The position numbers were made by a program, and so were the translations under genes. The notes under the pieces are model-generated. The model searched no databases. It was given only the letters and a program-made list of their open reading frames with translations, and had not been told where the DNA came from. Below are positions 17,551-26,754 of a stretch of DNA of 64,000 nt, in pieces. Source of the DNA: Candidatus Eiseniibacteriota bacterium (GTDB lineage Bacteria; Eisenbacteria; RBG-16-71-46); NCBI GenBank assembly GCA_016215625.1, contig JACRIW010000081.1, positions 62,001-126,000 on the forward strand, written 5' to 3'. Position 1 is the first letter of the stretch, and every line of letters begins with the position of its first letter.

Positions 17551-20274
17551 TCAACGAAGGCGACCCGAACCCCGCGGTTTCAGTGGTATCCCCGCGGACG
17601 CGTCCCCGCTCACGACGAAGCCCGCCCACCAGTGGGGGTGCGCGGTGGCGGGATCGCGCCGCAGCGCTTCGCGCGCGCCCTCCAGCGCCGCGGCGGCGCT
17701 CGCGCCGGCCGCGAGCCGGGCGTAGAACACCTCTGCGAGCCGGGCGGTCGCGGCGTCGTCCACCGCCCACAGCGACGACACCACGCAGCCGACGCCCGCC
17801 GACAGGAAGCCGTTCGTGAGTCCGGCGACACCCTCGCCGTCGAGCGCGCGGCCGCCCGCGGTCTCGCATCCCGAGAGGAACGCGAGCCGCGCCGGCAGCC
17901 GCATGGCGGCGATGCGCCGCGCGGTGAGCCACGCGCTTTCGCCGGCCGCCGCGCTGTCGGCGCAGAGCAGCCCCGATTCCCACGGGGACTGCTCGAGCGC
18001 CCGCCCGTGCGTCGCGAAGTGCAGGACCGACCAGGCCGAGAGCGCGCGCTCGTCCGGGGCCGCCGCGGCCCGGCGCCCGTCGCGCACGGTCACTCCGGCG
18101 TAGCGCCGCTCGAGCAGGCGCACCTCGGCCTCGGCGCCGCGCAGCTCGCCGCGCGCCGCATCGTCCGCGCCGCGCCAGGCGAGCACGCGCATCTCCGCCG
18201 GACGTGTGCGCGCGCGCAGCGACGCGAGCACGCCGGGCGAGGAAATGCGCCACACCTCGCGCATCGGCGCGCCCGGGCGCTCGCCCGCCGCCACGCGCGC
18301 CAGGTCCTCCAGCGGCACGAGCGCCAGCACGCCGTCGGGCGCGATGAGCACGCGACGCGCCGCGCGAAGTTCGGGGCCTGCCGCACCGAAGAGCAGCCGC
18401 GCGAGCGCCGCGCGCGTGTCCGCGAACGCGGACGCCGGAGCGCCCGGCGAGGGCGGCGCGGCGAGCAGGGCGTACCACGCGCGCAGCGGCACCGCGAGCG
18501 TGTCCGCACCCGCGAGCCGCACGAGGCGCGCGGACGAGCGCGTGACCACGAACAGCAGCGTGGTGCGCTCGCCCGTGTGCAGGTCGAGCAGCACGTCTCC
18601 CGGCGCGAGCAGCCGCGCCTGCACGGAGGCCAGCGACGGCGACCGTGTGTCCGGGCCGGCGGGCGCGCCGGCGCTCAGCCGGTCGAGCACCGCCCGGCTG
18701 CGGCCGGCCTGCACGACGGTCCACGCCGCGGCGAGCCGCCGCTCGTCGCGCTCGTGACCGGCGAGCATGGCGTCGGCCTGCGCGACGGGCAGGAACGAGA
18801 ACGGGAACGTCTTCAGCTCCTGCCAGCGCGACCCCTGCCGGTGCGTCCGCCACGCCTCCCACTCGCGTACGCCGCGCGCGAACGCGGCGACCGCGCTGTC
18901 GGGCTCGGCGAGGTCACGCCACGCCACGCCGCGCCGGTACCACGCGACGGCGAGCCGGCTGCGGTCGAAGCCCGGGCGCTGCAGCTCGAGCGCGGCCGCC
19001 TCGTAGCGCTTCAACGCACCGCGCACGTCGCCGGCGCCCCGCTCGACGTCGCCCAGGTGCAGCAGCAGCTCGGCGCGCTCGATCCCGTCCAGCTTCGCCG
19101 CGAGCGGCCACACTTCGCTGCGCCCGTAGGCGAGCACGTCCGCGGAAGACTCGAGCCGCGCCTTCGCGCGCAACACGCCGATGCGTGCGCGGGCCATCGG
19201 ACCGGCCTGATCGAGCGAAAGCTCACGTTCGGCGCGGCGGAACGCCTCGAGCGCCTCGCCCGGCCGCTGCCGCGCGAGCAGCTGCTCCCCTCGCCGCACC
19301 TCGAGCTGCGACACCGCGACCATGAGCCGCGCCGCGCGCGCGCGCGCGATCGTGCTGTCGAGCAGCGCGTTCGCCTCGTCCCAGCGCCCCAGATCGTTGA
19401 GCGCCAGCGCGAGATTGCCCACGGCCATCGCGCCGGCTTCACCCGAAGGCACGACGCGCTGGCGCGCCACCGCCGCCGTCCACCAGCGCACCGCGCGCTC
19501 GGCATCGCCCTGCGCGTAGGCGATCGCCCCGAGGTTCACGAGCGCGTCCACCTCGTTGCGCCCGACCTGCTCGCGCTGCGCCTGAGCGAGCACTTCGAGA
19601 TAGACGCGCTTCTCGGCCTCCAGCTCGCCGAGCGCGTCGAGCGTGCGCGCCAGCCCCACGCGCGCCGTGGCGTGCAGCACCGGGTTGCGGGCGCGCAGCA
19701 GCAGCGGCACCGCGCGCTCGTAGTGCCGGCGCGCCTCCGGCAGCGCCCCGCGTTGCAGCGTCGCGTACCCGATTCCCAGGTGCGCCGCGCCCATGTGCAG
19801 CGTGTCGCGAGCCGGCACGGCCGCCCGCAGCAGCGCGCGGTACGTGGACTCGGCCGCACTCGAACGCGACTGCGCCTCGAGCGCGAACGCCAGCCAGCGC
19901 ATGGCGCGGCGGTCGTATTCGCGCTCGCCCAGCTTGCGCGCGAGCGCCTGCACCGCGCGCGCGGAGCGCTCGGCCTGTTCGCCATGCCCCACGAGCGCTT
20001 CCGAAGCCGCGGCGATCAGGCCGGACGCCATTTCCGGCCACTCCGCGCCTTCGCGCCGCGCGCGCGCGCGCAGTTCGCTCGCAGCCCGCTGCGCGTCCGC
20101 GGCGCGGTAGGCCCACAGCAGCGAATCCGCCCGTCGCAGATCCGGCGCCCACGCCCGCCAGCGCAGCGGGGTCGGGAAGGAACGAGCAGGCTCGGCGGCA
20201 CGCGCGATCCCCACGGCGCACAGGAGCGACACGGCGGTGACGAAGACGAAGAAGACGCGAGAACGCGCGGCCAT
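17551..20274 (-). CDS. TPR-CHAT caspase-like protein
   Basis: Exported or surface protein of 907 residues. The N-terminus has a Sec signal (residues 1-26, R-V-F-F-V-F-V-T followed by a cleavage site near A-R-A-A). Residues about 45-500 are TPR-like helical repeats. The C-terminal CHAT peptidase domain carries the His-Cys dyad: H756 in L-H-F-A-T-H-G-R and C803 in F-L-S-G-C-E-T-A-G-G, with G-V-A-G-L-T-N-G-F-L-S-A-G and S-L-W-A-V-D-D. This is the usual TPR-CHAT layout, and both catalytic residues are kept. It could be the protease or sensor that acts on the neighbouring anti-sigma pathway, but that is inference. TTGACG-18-CAGTGT lies just upstream. Confidence 0.88.
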   Translation of the reverse strand: MAARSRVFFVFVTAVSLLCAVGIARAAEPARSFPTPLRWRAWAPDLRRADSLLWAYRAADAQRAASELRARARREGAEWPEMASGLIAAASEALVGHGEQAERSARAVQALARKLGEREYDRRAMRWLAFALEAQSRSSAAESTYRALLRAAVPARDTLHMGAAHLGIGYATLQRGALPEARRHYERAVPLLLRARNPVLHATARVGLARTLDALGELEAEKRVYLEVLAQAQREQVGRNEVDALVNLGAIAYAQGDAERAVRWWTAAVARQRVVPSGEAGAMAVGNLALALNDLGRWDEANALLDSTIARARAARLMVAVSQLEVRRGEQLLARQRPGEALEAFRRAERELSLDQAGPMARARIGVLRAKARLESSADVLAYGRSEVWPLAAKLDGIERAELLLHLGDVERGAGDVRGALKRYEAAALELQRPGFDRSRLAVAWYRRGVAWRDLAEPDSAVAAFARGVREWEAWRTHRQGSRWQELKTFPFSFLPVAQADAMLAGHERDERRLAAAWTVVQAGRSRAVLDRLSAGAPAGPDTRSPSLASVQARLLAPGDVLLDLHTGERTTLLFVVTRSSARLVRLAGADTLAVPLRAWYALLAAPPSPGAPASAFADTRAALARLLFGAAGPELRAARRVLIAPDGVLALVPLEDLARVAAGERPGAPMREVWRISSPGVLASLRARTRPAEMRVLAWRGADDAARGELRGAEAEVRLLERRYAGVTVRDGRRAAAAPDERALSAWSVLHFATHGRALEQSPWESGLLCADSAAAGESAWLTARRIAAMRLPARLAFLSGCETAGGRALDGEGVAGLTNGFLSAGVGCVVSSLWAVDDAATARLAEVFYARLAAGASAAAALEGAREALRRDPATAHPHWWAGFVVSGDASAGIPLKPRGSGRLR

Positions 20275-20280
20275 GCCGGC

Positions 20281-20310
20281 ACACTGCCCGCCCCGCGCGC
20301 GCACCGTCAA
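20281..20310 (-). promoter_or_regulatory. promoter for the CHAT gene, probably leaderless
   Basis: On the minus strand TTGACG (20310-20305) and CAGTGT (20286-20281) are 18 bases apart. The -10 ends six bases before the ATG at 20274, so the predicted transcript begins at or next to the start codon. Confidence 0.45.
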
Positions 20311-20376
20311 CCGGACGGCAAACACGAAAAGGGGCGCCTCGCGCGTACGGCCCCGCCCGCCTATCATGCGCGCCAC

Positions 20377-23300
20377 ATGCGCACTCTCCCCATCGGACCT
20401 TTCGAGTTTCATCTCTCGCGCGCCGCGCGCGAGCGCTGCGCGTTCGACGGAATGCTCTTCGCGACCGACGGACGCGTGGTGCTCGACCAGCCGGTCGCCG
20501 CGCGCCACCTCGCGCAGGCGCTGACCGAAGCGCGTGGCGGCGAACCCGTCGCCTCCGCGGCGGAGCTGTACGCGATGGGACTGCTCGACGAAGCGATGCA
20601 CCTCGCGGTGCGCCGCTTCCGCGACGAGTTCGATCCGCGCACGTGGCTCGACGCGCTCGACTGGTTCGCCGCGCGACTCGGCGGCCCGGCGCTCGAGCGC
20701 ACGCTGCTGCGCTTCGTCGAGGAGTTCCCGCCGCTCGCCGTGCACCTCGGCGAGACGAGCGCGATCGAGTGGCTCGCCGGCTCGACCGAGGGCCAGCCGC
20801 ACCGCGCCGTCGCGTTCGAAGAGATGCTCATGCTGTGGCTCGGCAACGCGAATCCCGCGTGCGAGCACTACCGTGAACTGTTCGACGACCGCGCCCTGAC
20901 CGCCGGCACCGCGTACGCGCGCGTGACCGCGCTGCTGCGCGAGTACTTCGAGACGCGCCCGCGCTTCGGCCCGGAACGGCGCAACCTCGTCGACTTCCTG
21001 CGCGCGCCCGTGCTCGCCTCGCCGAACTCGCTGTTCGCCCAGGTCGAATACGTACGCGAGCGCTGGAGCTGGCTGCTCGGGGATTTCCTCCTCAGGCTGC
21101 TCGTCGCGCTCGACGTGCTGCGCGAGGAGCAGCGCTGGTACGAATCGCGCCTGCACGCCCGCCGCATGGGGCGGCACGGGCACTTCGGCGGCGACTCCGG
21201 CCCCGGCGCGGTGCCGCAGTACGGCGCGGCGGGCGGCCACGACGTCGAGTACGAGGCGTTCAGCCCCGACGAGCACTGGATGCCGCGCACCGTGCTGATC
21301 GCGAAGAGCACGTACGTGTGGCTCGACCAGCTCGCGCGCGAATACCAGCGCCCGGTCACGCGGCTCGACGAAATCCCGGACGAGGAGCTCGACCGGCTCG
21401 CTTCGTTCGGCATCACCGGCCTGTGGCTGATCGGACTGTGGGAGCGCAGCCCGGCCTCGCAGCGCATCAAGCAGCTCTGCGGCAATCCCGACGCGGCCGC
21501 TTCGGCCTATTCGCTGTGGGACTACCGCATCGCGAACGATCTCGGCGGCGAGGACGCGTACCGCAACCTGCGCGACCGCGCCGCGCGGCGCGGCGTGCGC
21601 CTCGCGAGCGACATGGTGCCGAACCACATGGGCCTCGACTCGCGCTGGGTCGTCGAACACCCCGAGTGGTTCCTGTCGCTACCGCACAGCCCGTATCCCG
21701 CGTACCGCTTCGACGGGCCGGATCTCTCCGGCGACGCGCGCGTCGAGTTGAAGATCGACGACCACTACTACGACCGCACCGACGCGGCCGTCGTGTTCCG
21801 GCGCGTGGACCGCGCCACCGGCGAGGCGCGCTACCTCTACCACGGCAACGACGGCACGAGCTTCCCGTGGAACGACACGGCGCAGATCGACTACCTGAAC
21901 CCCGCCGCGCGCGAGCAGGTGATCCAGACGATTCTCGACGTCGCGCGGAAGTTCCCGATCATCCGCTTCGACGCCGCGATGACGCTCGCGAAGCGTCACG
22001 TGCAGCGCCTGTGGTTCCCCGAGCCCGGCAGCGGCGGCGCGATTCCCTCGCGCGCCGAACACGGCATGACGCGCGCCGCGTTCGACGCCGCGATGCCGAA
22101 CGAGTTCTGGCGCGAAGTCGTGGACCGCGTCGCGCGTGAAGCGCCGGGCACGCTGCTGCTCGCGGAAGCCTTCTGGCTGATGGAGGGCTACTTCGTGCGC
22201 ACGCTCGGCATGCACCGCGTGTACAACAGCGCGTTCATGAACATGCTGCGCGACGAGCAGAACGCGAACTACCGCACCGTCATCAAGAACACGCTCGAGT
22301 TCGATCCCGAGATCCTGCAGCGCTACGTCAACTTCATGAACAACCCCGACGAGCGCACCGCGGTGGACCAGTTCGGGCGCGGCGAGAAGTACTTCGGCAC
22401 GTGCGTGCTGCTCGCGACGCTGCCCGGCCTGCCCATGATCGGCCACGGCCAGATCGAGGGCTTCGAAGAGAAGTACGGCATGGAGTTCCGCCGCGCGCAG
22501 CGCGTGGAGGACACCGATCCCGGCATGGTGTCCGAGCACTGGCGCCGCATCTCCCCGCTGCTGCACCTGCGCTGGCTCTTCTCGGGCGCGAGCGACTTCC
22601 GGCTCTACGACTGCTGGAACGATCACGGCGGCGTCAACGAGGACGTGTACGCGTACTCGAACCGCGCCGGGGACACGCGTGCGCTCGTGCTGTTCCACAA
22701 CCGCTGGGCCGAGGCGCACGGCTGGATCCGCACGTCGGCGTCGTACGCCGACAAGCGCGCCGACGGCTCGCGCCCGCTCGTGCACCAGAGCCTCGCGCAG
22801 TCGTTCGGCTTCGATCCGCAGCGCGCGCCGTACGTGCGCTGCCGCGACCTCGTGAGCGGGCTCGAGTTCCTCCACCGCACGCGCGAGCTGGTCGAGCGCG
22901 GCCTGCGCGTGGAGCTCGCCGGCTTCGGCTCGCGCGTGCTGCTCGACTGGCGCGAAGTGCACGAGGACGGCCGCCCGTGGAGCGAGCTGTGCAACGCGCT
23001 GCAGGGCCAGGGCGCGCCGAGCCTCGACGAACGCATGCTCGAGCACGAACTCGCCCCGGTGCACCTCGCGATGGCGGCGATGCCCGAAGCGCTCGGGCTC
23101 GTGCACGGCCATCACGGTCATCACGGCGCGAAGCCGGAGTTCCACGGCGACGACGAGCGGCGGCTCCGCGCCGACTTCGAGGACCGCCTGCACACGCTGC
23201 TCGAGCGCGCGCGCTGGTTCGCGACCGGGCCGTCGGCCGCGCTCGCCGGGCTGTCCATGCAGGAGTGGGCGGGCGCCGAGGCCGAAGCCGTCGCCGAAGG

Positions 23301-24015
23301 CTCGCGCGCGTTCGCCGCGCTGCTCGCCCTGCCCGCGCACGCCGCGAAGCAGCCGTGGGCCGGGACGCCCGCCGCGCGCGAGGCGCTGCCGCTCGCCACG
23401 CTGCGCGAGGCCAACGACGACGCGCGCCACGCCGTGCCGTGGGTGCTCGCGGTCACGCTGATCGCCGCGCGCGCCATCGGCCGGGCCGCCGATCCCGCGC
23501 ATCCCGAGCAGGCGGCGCAGCGGCTGTTCGACGCCATGCGATCGCGCCGCGGCGTGTTCGAGGCGCTCGCCTTCCGCGAACTCGGCTGGTCGGAAGAGAA
23601 CCGCTGGCGCGACGCCGCGCTCGTGCGCGCCGCGCTCGCGCATCCCGCGTACGCGCCCGGCGGCGGCGAGAGCGATCCGTGGCGCCACGACCACGACGTG
23701 CGCTGGCTCGTCGGCACGCACGAGTCCGGCGGCACGGAATGGTTCCGCCGCGAGGACCACGCACGCCTCGTGTGGTGGCGCGCGCTCGACGGGTTGCTCG
23801 CTCCCGCGGCCGAAGCGCCGTTCGCACCGGTCGCCGCGTGGGTGGAGGGGGAGCTCGCGCGCGCCGAGGCGTCCGGCTGGAAGTTCGCGCAACTGCTGTC
23901 GCCGGCCCGGGTGGCCGAAGCCGGACAGGCGGCCGCGGTGAAGGCGCCGAAGGCGCCGAAGGCGAAGCCCGCCGCGAAGAAGAAGGCTGCGAAGAAGAAG
24001 CCCGCGGCGGACTGA
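20377..24015 (+). CDS. large GH13 alpha-amylase-family protein with Lys/Ala-rich tail
   Basis: Cytoplasmic glycoside hydrolase or transglycosylase family 13 protein of 1212 residues. Family regions: S-D-M-V-P-N-H (D412, H417), I-I-R-F-D-A-A-M with nucleophile D532, L-L-L-A-E-A-F-W with acid/base E597, and F-M-N-N-P-D-E with D658 where NHD is usual. An N-terminal helical region of about 300 residues and a C-terminal region of about 400 flank the barrel. A run H-G-H-H-G-H-H-G lies near residue 911, and the last 25 residues are Lys/Ala/Pro repeats. Exact activity (glucan hydrolysis, trehalose or maltosyl transfer) cannot be told. TATCAT at 20362-20367 lies nine bases before the ATG. Confidence 0.85.
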   Translation: MRTLPIGPFEFHLSRAARERCAFDGMLFATDGRVVLDQPVAARHLAQALTEARGGEPVASAAELYAMGLLDEAMHLAVRRFRDEFDPRTWLDALDWFAARLGGPALERTLLRFVEEFPPLAVHLGETSAIEWLAGSTEGQPHRAVAFEEMLMLWLGNANPACEHYRELFDDRALTAGTAYARVTALLREYFETRPRFGPERRNLVDFLRAPVLASPNSLFAQVEYVRERWSWLLGDFLLRLLVALDVLREEQRWYESRLHARRMGRHGHFGGDSGPGAVPQYGAAGGHDVEYEAFSPDEHWMPRTVLIAKSTYVWLDQLAREYQRPVTRLDEIPDEELDRLASFGITGLWLIGLWERSPASQRIKQLCGNPDAAASAYSLWDYRIANDLGGEDAYRNLRDRAARRGVRLASDMVPNHMGLDSRWVVEHPEWFLSLPHSPYPAYRFDGPDLSGDARVELKIDDHYYDRTDAAVVFRRVDRATGEARYLYHGNDGTSFPWNDTAQIDYLNPAAREQVIQTILDVARKFPIIRFDAAMTLAKRHVQRLWFPEPGSGGAIPSRAEHGMTRAAFDAAMPNEFWREVVDRVAREAPGTLLLAEAFWLMEGYFVRTLGMHRVYNSAFMNMLRDEQNANYRTVIKNTLEFDPEILQRYVNFMNNPDERTAVDQFGRGEKYFGTCVLLATLPGLPMIGHGQIEGFEEKYGMEFRRAQRVEDTDPGMVSEHWRRISPLLHLRWLFSGASDFRLYDCWNDHGGVNEDVYAYSNRAGDTRALVLFHNRWAEAHGWIRTSASYADKRADGSRPLVHQSLAQSFGFDPQRAPYVRCRDLVSGLEFLHRTRELVERGLRVELAGFGSRVLLDWREVHEDGRPWSELCNALQGQGAPSLDERMLEHELAPVHLAMAAMPEALGLVHGHHGHHGAKPEFHGDDERRLRADFEDRLHTLLERARWFATGPSAALAGLSMQEWAGAEAEAVAEGSRAFAALLALPAHAAKQPWAGTPAAREALPLATLREANDDARHAVPWVLAVTLIAARAIGRAADPAHPEQAAQRLFDAMRSRRGVFEALAFRELGWSEENRWRDAALVRAALAHPAYAPGGGESDPWRHDHDVRWLVGTHESGGTEWFRREDHARLVWWRALDGLLAPAAEAPFAPVAAWVEGELARAEASGWKFAQLLSPARVAEAGQAAAVKAPKAPKAKPAAKKKAAKKKPAAD

Positions 24016-24028
24016 GCGCCCGCCCTCC

Positions 24029-24484
24029 TCAGGGCAGCGTCACCGCCAGCTTCGCGGACTGCGCGATGCGTTCGCCGGCGCGCACGGCGTACACGCGGCA
24101 CCAGGTCTCGGCGCCCGGCGTCATGGCGGCGAGCGCGCCGCGCTCGAGACGCCCATGCGAGGTGCGCACCGGCGCCAGTTGCGCGAGCACGCTGTCGCCC
24201 GGGGCGAGCAGCTCGACCTGGTACTCCTCGGCGCGCGGGTCCTCGCGCCACGACAGCTCGAGCGCGGAGTCCGCGGCGGCGGCCGCGAGTTCGAACGACT
24301 CGGCCTCGGCGGCCGGCGACACGGGCAGCTCGGCCACGGGCGAGGAGATGTGGGAGCGCTCCCACTGCACGACGGCCGCCACCACCAGCACGACCACCAG
24401 CCCCACGATCACACGGCCGGCCGCACCACCGACGGTGGGCTTGGAAACTTCCGGCGCCGCATCTTCGTCGTCGTCGAGACTCAC
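24029..24484 (-). CDS. membrane-anchored Fn3-like protein
   Basis: A 151-residue single-pass protein. An acidic N-terminus (D-D-D-E-D) is followed by a transmembrane helix at about 25-41. The outer part carries L-E-L-S-W-R-E-D-P-R-A-E-E-Y-Q-V-E-L and W-C-R-V-Y-A-V-R-A-G-E-R-I, matching the Fn3-like region of the two anti-sigma factors in this window but without their zinc finger. It may sense or compete for the same ligand, or be a decayed anti-sigma factor. It converges with the GH13 gene. Confidence 0.72.
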   Translation of the reverse strand: MSLDDDEDAAPEVSKPTVGGAAGRVIVGLVVVLVVAAVVQWERSHISSPVAELPVSPAAEAESFELAAAAADSALELSWREDPRAEEYQVELLAPGDSVLAQLAPVRTSHGRLERGALAAMTPGAETWCRVYAVRAGERIAQSAKLAVTLP

Positions 24485-24633
24485 GCGACCTCCCGATCAC
24501 ACCCTGCGTCGCGCCGCCGCATTCGCTTCGCCGGCGCGGGGCGCAGCATAGACCGACACGGTCCGCGAAGCATCCGGACCGCCGGGACGCCGGGACGGCG
24601 AGGCGGCGGCCTCCGGGTGGCCGAAAGTAGCCG

Positions 24634-24662
24634 TTGCCCGCCCCGAAGGGGCTTCCTACCCT
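24634..24662 (+). promoter_or_regulatory. weak promoter-like site before the outer-membrane pair
   Basis: TTGCCC (24634-24639) and TACCCT (24657-24662) are 17 bases apart. The spacer holds an inverted repeat, GCCCC-GAA-GGGGC, that could be an operator. Nothing else was recognised in the gap 24485-24756. Confidence 0.28.
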
Positions 24663-24756
24663 CGCGCTGCGCGCGCACACCTTCCCCCCGGCGCCGAAAC
24701 CGGACGCTCGACCGTCCCCATTCCCCGGCGCGCCCGCCGGATGCAGGAGTGCTCTC

Positions 24757-25473
24757 ATGCCGCGTCGCCTCACCGCGCCCGCCTTCGTGCTGGCCGCCCT
24801 TTCGCTCGTCGCCGGTCCCGCCCTCGCCGCCGATCCGGCCACCCACGCGCTGCCCTCGCCCGCGTGGGCGGTGGAGTTCGGCATCGCCAACGCCTCGCTC
24901 ACGTCGTTCGACGGCGCGACGATCTCGCTGCGCCGGCAGAAGAGCCCGCACGCGGCGTGGCGCTACGGGCTGAGCGTCTCGGCGAGCACCTCGAAGAACG
25001 ACCAGGAGCGCACGGCGTCGCAGTCCACGCAGACCTCGAACGACGTGCTGAACACCTCGTCGAGCAACCTCGCGCTCTCGGTCACGCGCCTGACCTTCCC
25101 CGCGCCCGACGCCGTGGTGCGCCCGTGGTTCGGCGCCGGGCTCGAGCTCGGCTGGAGCGCCTCGAAGTACGAACGCAGCACCGTGTATCGCGACCAGAAC
25201 GGTGGGTTCGACGGCTCGCAGGGCTACGAGGACCGCAACCACGGCCCGAGCGCCGCGCTCATGGGATTGTTCGGGCTCGAGTGGAACGCGTCCGACCGGT
25301 TCGCGATCCACGCGCAGTACGGGCAGGCGGTGCGCTATCGCCGGCTGTTCTACGAATACGACGAACACCAGGTCTACACGGGCGGTTCCAGCGACTACCA
25401 CCGCGAAGGACCGATGAGCGAGTGGTCCACCTACGGCGTGAGCGCGCGCGCCGGCGTGAGCGTGTTCTGGTGA
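24757..25473 (+). CDS. predicted outer-membrane beta-barrel protein, copy 1
   Basis: I recognise no named family. The 238-residue protein has a signal peptide (residues 1-25, ending A-L-A-A). The mature part alternates polar and hydrophobic residues, with G-L-E-L-G-W-S-A-S, G-L-F-G-L-E-W-N-A and a final aromatic strand A-R-A-G-V-S-V-F-W. Ending in Phe-Trp fits the C-terminal signature of outer-membrane barrels. F-D-G-A-T-I-S-L-R-R-Q, I-H-A-Q-Y-G-Q and the C-terminus are shared with the next gene. AGGAGTG precedes the ATG. Confidence 0.78.
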   Translation: MPRRLTAPAFVLAALSLVAGPALAADPATHALPSPAWAVEFGIANASLTSFDGATISLRRQKSPHAAWRYGLSVSASTSKNDQERTASQSTQTSNDVLNTSSSNLALSVTRLTFPAPDAVVRPWFGAGLELGWSASKYERSTVYRDQNGGFDGSQGYEDRNHGPSAALMGLFGLEWNASDRFAIHAQYGQAVRYRRLFYEYDEHQVYTGGSSDYHREGPMSEWSTYGVSARAGVSVFW

Positions 25474-25478
25474 GCGCG

Positions 25479-26153
25479 ATGAAGCGCCACGTCCTGCTCT
25501 GGGCGTTGCTCGGCGCTTCGGCGCTGCTCGTCCTGCACGCGCGCGCGGCGCACGGCGGTGCGGAGCCGCGCTCCTGGCGTCCCGCCACGGCCAACGCGCT
25601 CGAGTTCGAGATCGTCCGCGGGGAGCTGGCCGACTTCGACGGCGCCACGATCTCCGTGCGTCGCCAGCATGGCGAGCACGCCGTGTGGCGGTTCGGGTGC
25701 GGTCTCTCCGCATCGAGGCAGCGGCTGCACTCGGACGGGAATGCGGTCTCGTTCACGAGCGTGCCGGACGAACTGCACTCGGACGACTTCTCGCTCTCCG
25801 CACAGTTGACCCGGCTCACGTTCCCGTGGCCCGAGCGAAGACTGCGCCCGTGGGCGGGGCTCGCGCTCGGTGGCGGCACCGGCAGACGGGGCACGGAAGA
25901 CGTCCGGTCAGGCCTCGCGGTCAGCAGCCAGTCCCGCACTCCTCGAGTGTACGCGGCGGCGCTCGCCGGACTCGAATACGCGCTGTCCACGAGGTGCGCG
26001 ATGCACGCGCAGTACGGACAGGGACTGCAGTATTCCGGCCGCAGGAGTGGCGGCACACTCCAATATGGCGAGACCCAGACGGTGACCGGGAAATCGACCA
26101 GCTGGCAGCTCTACTCCACCGGCGCCCGTTTCGGTCTCGCGGTCTTCTACTGA
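25479..26153 (+). CDS. predicted outer-membrane beta-barrel protein, copy 2
   Basis: Paralog of the preceding gene, 224 residues from ATG 25479; an in-frame GTG at 25470 overlaps the upstream stop by GTGA and may be the real coupled start. It has a signal-like hydrophobic N-terminus (M-K-R-H-V-L-L-W). Shared elements are F-D-G-A-T-I-S-V-R-R-Q, L-T-R-L-T-F-P-W-P, M-H-A-Q-Y-G-Q-G and the final G-A-R-F-G-L-A-V-F-Y. Both copies are short barrels, about 8 strands by size. A terminator follows. Confidence 0.78.
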   Translation: MKRHVLLWALLGASALLVLHARAAHGGAEPRSWRPATANALEFEIVRGELADFDGATISVRRQHGEHAVWRFGCGLSASRQRLHSDGNAVSFTSVPDELHSDDFSLSAQLTRLTFPWPERRLRPWAGLALGGGTGRRGTEDVRSGLAVSSQSRTPRVYAAALAGLEYALSTRCAMHAQYGQGLQYSGRRSGGTLQYGETQTVTGKSTSWQLYSTGARFGLAVFY

Positions 26154-26181
26154 CGCGCGACACACGCGAAACCACCAACAC

Positions 26182-26216
26182 TTCGGCCGGCCGGGAATCC
26201 TTCCCGACCGGCCGAA
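26182..26216 (+). terminator. long hairpin between convergent operons
   Basis: Sixteen-base arms (26182-26197 and 26201-26216) with one mismatch and a TCC loop. It lies 28 bases after the barrel pair and 100 bases beyond the convergent DUF488 genes, so it could serve both directions. Nothing else is visible up to 26316. Confidence 0.75.
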
Positions 26217-26316
26217 TGCTCGCCGCGAAGCGAACGTGAAGCGTGCCGCCGCAGGAGTCGCGAGAGCGGCAGCCCGTCATTCGAGCCGCACCCTCGCGCC
26301 CTGTGAGCAATCATCG

Positions 26317-26754
26317 TTATCGAAGGTGCACGACCTCCATCGGCCCCCAATGCCGCCCGAGGTACTCCACGACGAGCCTTCGATGACAATTCGTCGGCAG
26401 GTGCTCGCTGCAGAGCATGCAGCTGTCTGCGACGAGGTCGCGTGACACCTTGTGCTCGATCTGACGACTTTCCATCAGGGCGACAAACCCGCTCTCGTAC
26501 ACGCCCCAGTCGCCCTTCAGTTTCTTGTACCGATCGAGCAGTTCCTGTGTCGGCGCGAGCAGCGGTTCGTGCACATAGTCCATGCCGGCGAGTTCCTTCA
26601 CGAAAAAGCGCAGGTCATCGCGCTTCGCGAACCCCGCCAGTTGCGACTTGTTGTTTAGGCGGACGTCCAGCAGCCGTTTCGCCCCCGAGCCCCGAAGCAG
26701 GGTAAAGAACCGCTCGGCGGATTTCTCGGTGAATCCGATCGTGAAGACCTTCAA
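26317..26754 (-). CDS. DUF488 family protein, second copy of the cassette
   Basis: DUF488 protein of 145 residues, function unknown. It starts K-V-F-T-I-G-F-T, then has L-L-D-V-R-L-N-N-K-S and the family's second motif, M-L-C-S-E-H-L-P-T-N-C-H-R-R-L. These conserved D-x-R and C-x-E...C-H-R residues could form an active or metal site. The start is TTG 26754: it has GGAGAG a few bases before it and overlaps the upstream stop as TTGA. It is last in a three-gene coupled unit. Confidence 0.85.
   Translation of the reverse strand: MKVFTIGFTEKSAERFFTLLRGSGAKRLLDVRLNNKSQLAGFAKRDDLRFFVKELAGMDYVHEPLLAPTQELLDRYKKLKGDWGVYESGFVALMESRQIEHKVSRDLVADSCMLCSEHLPTNCHRRLVVEYLGRHWGPMEVVHLR

Noticed and set aside
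20377-24015. Calling the GH13 protein trehalose synthase or a debranching enzyme
   Set aside because: The barrel motifs show GH13 only; flanking regions do not match a subfamily that I can name with confidence.
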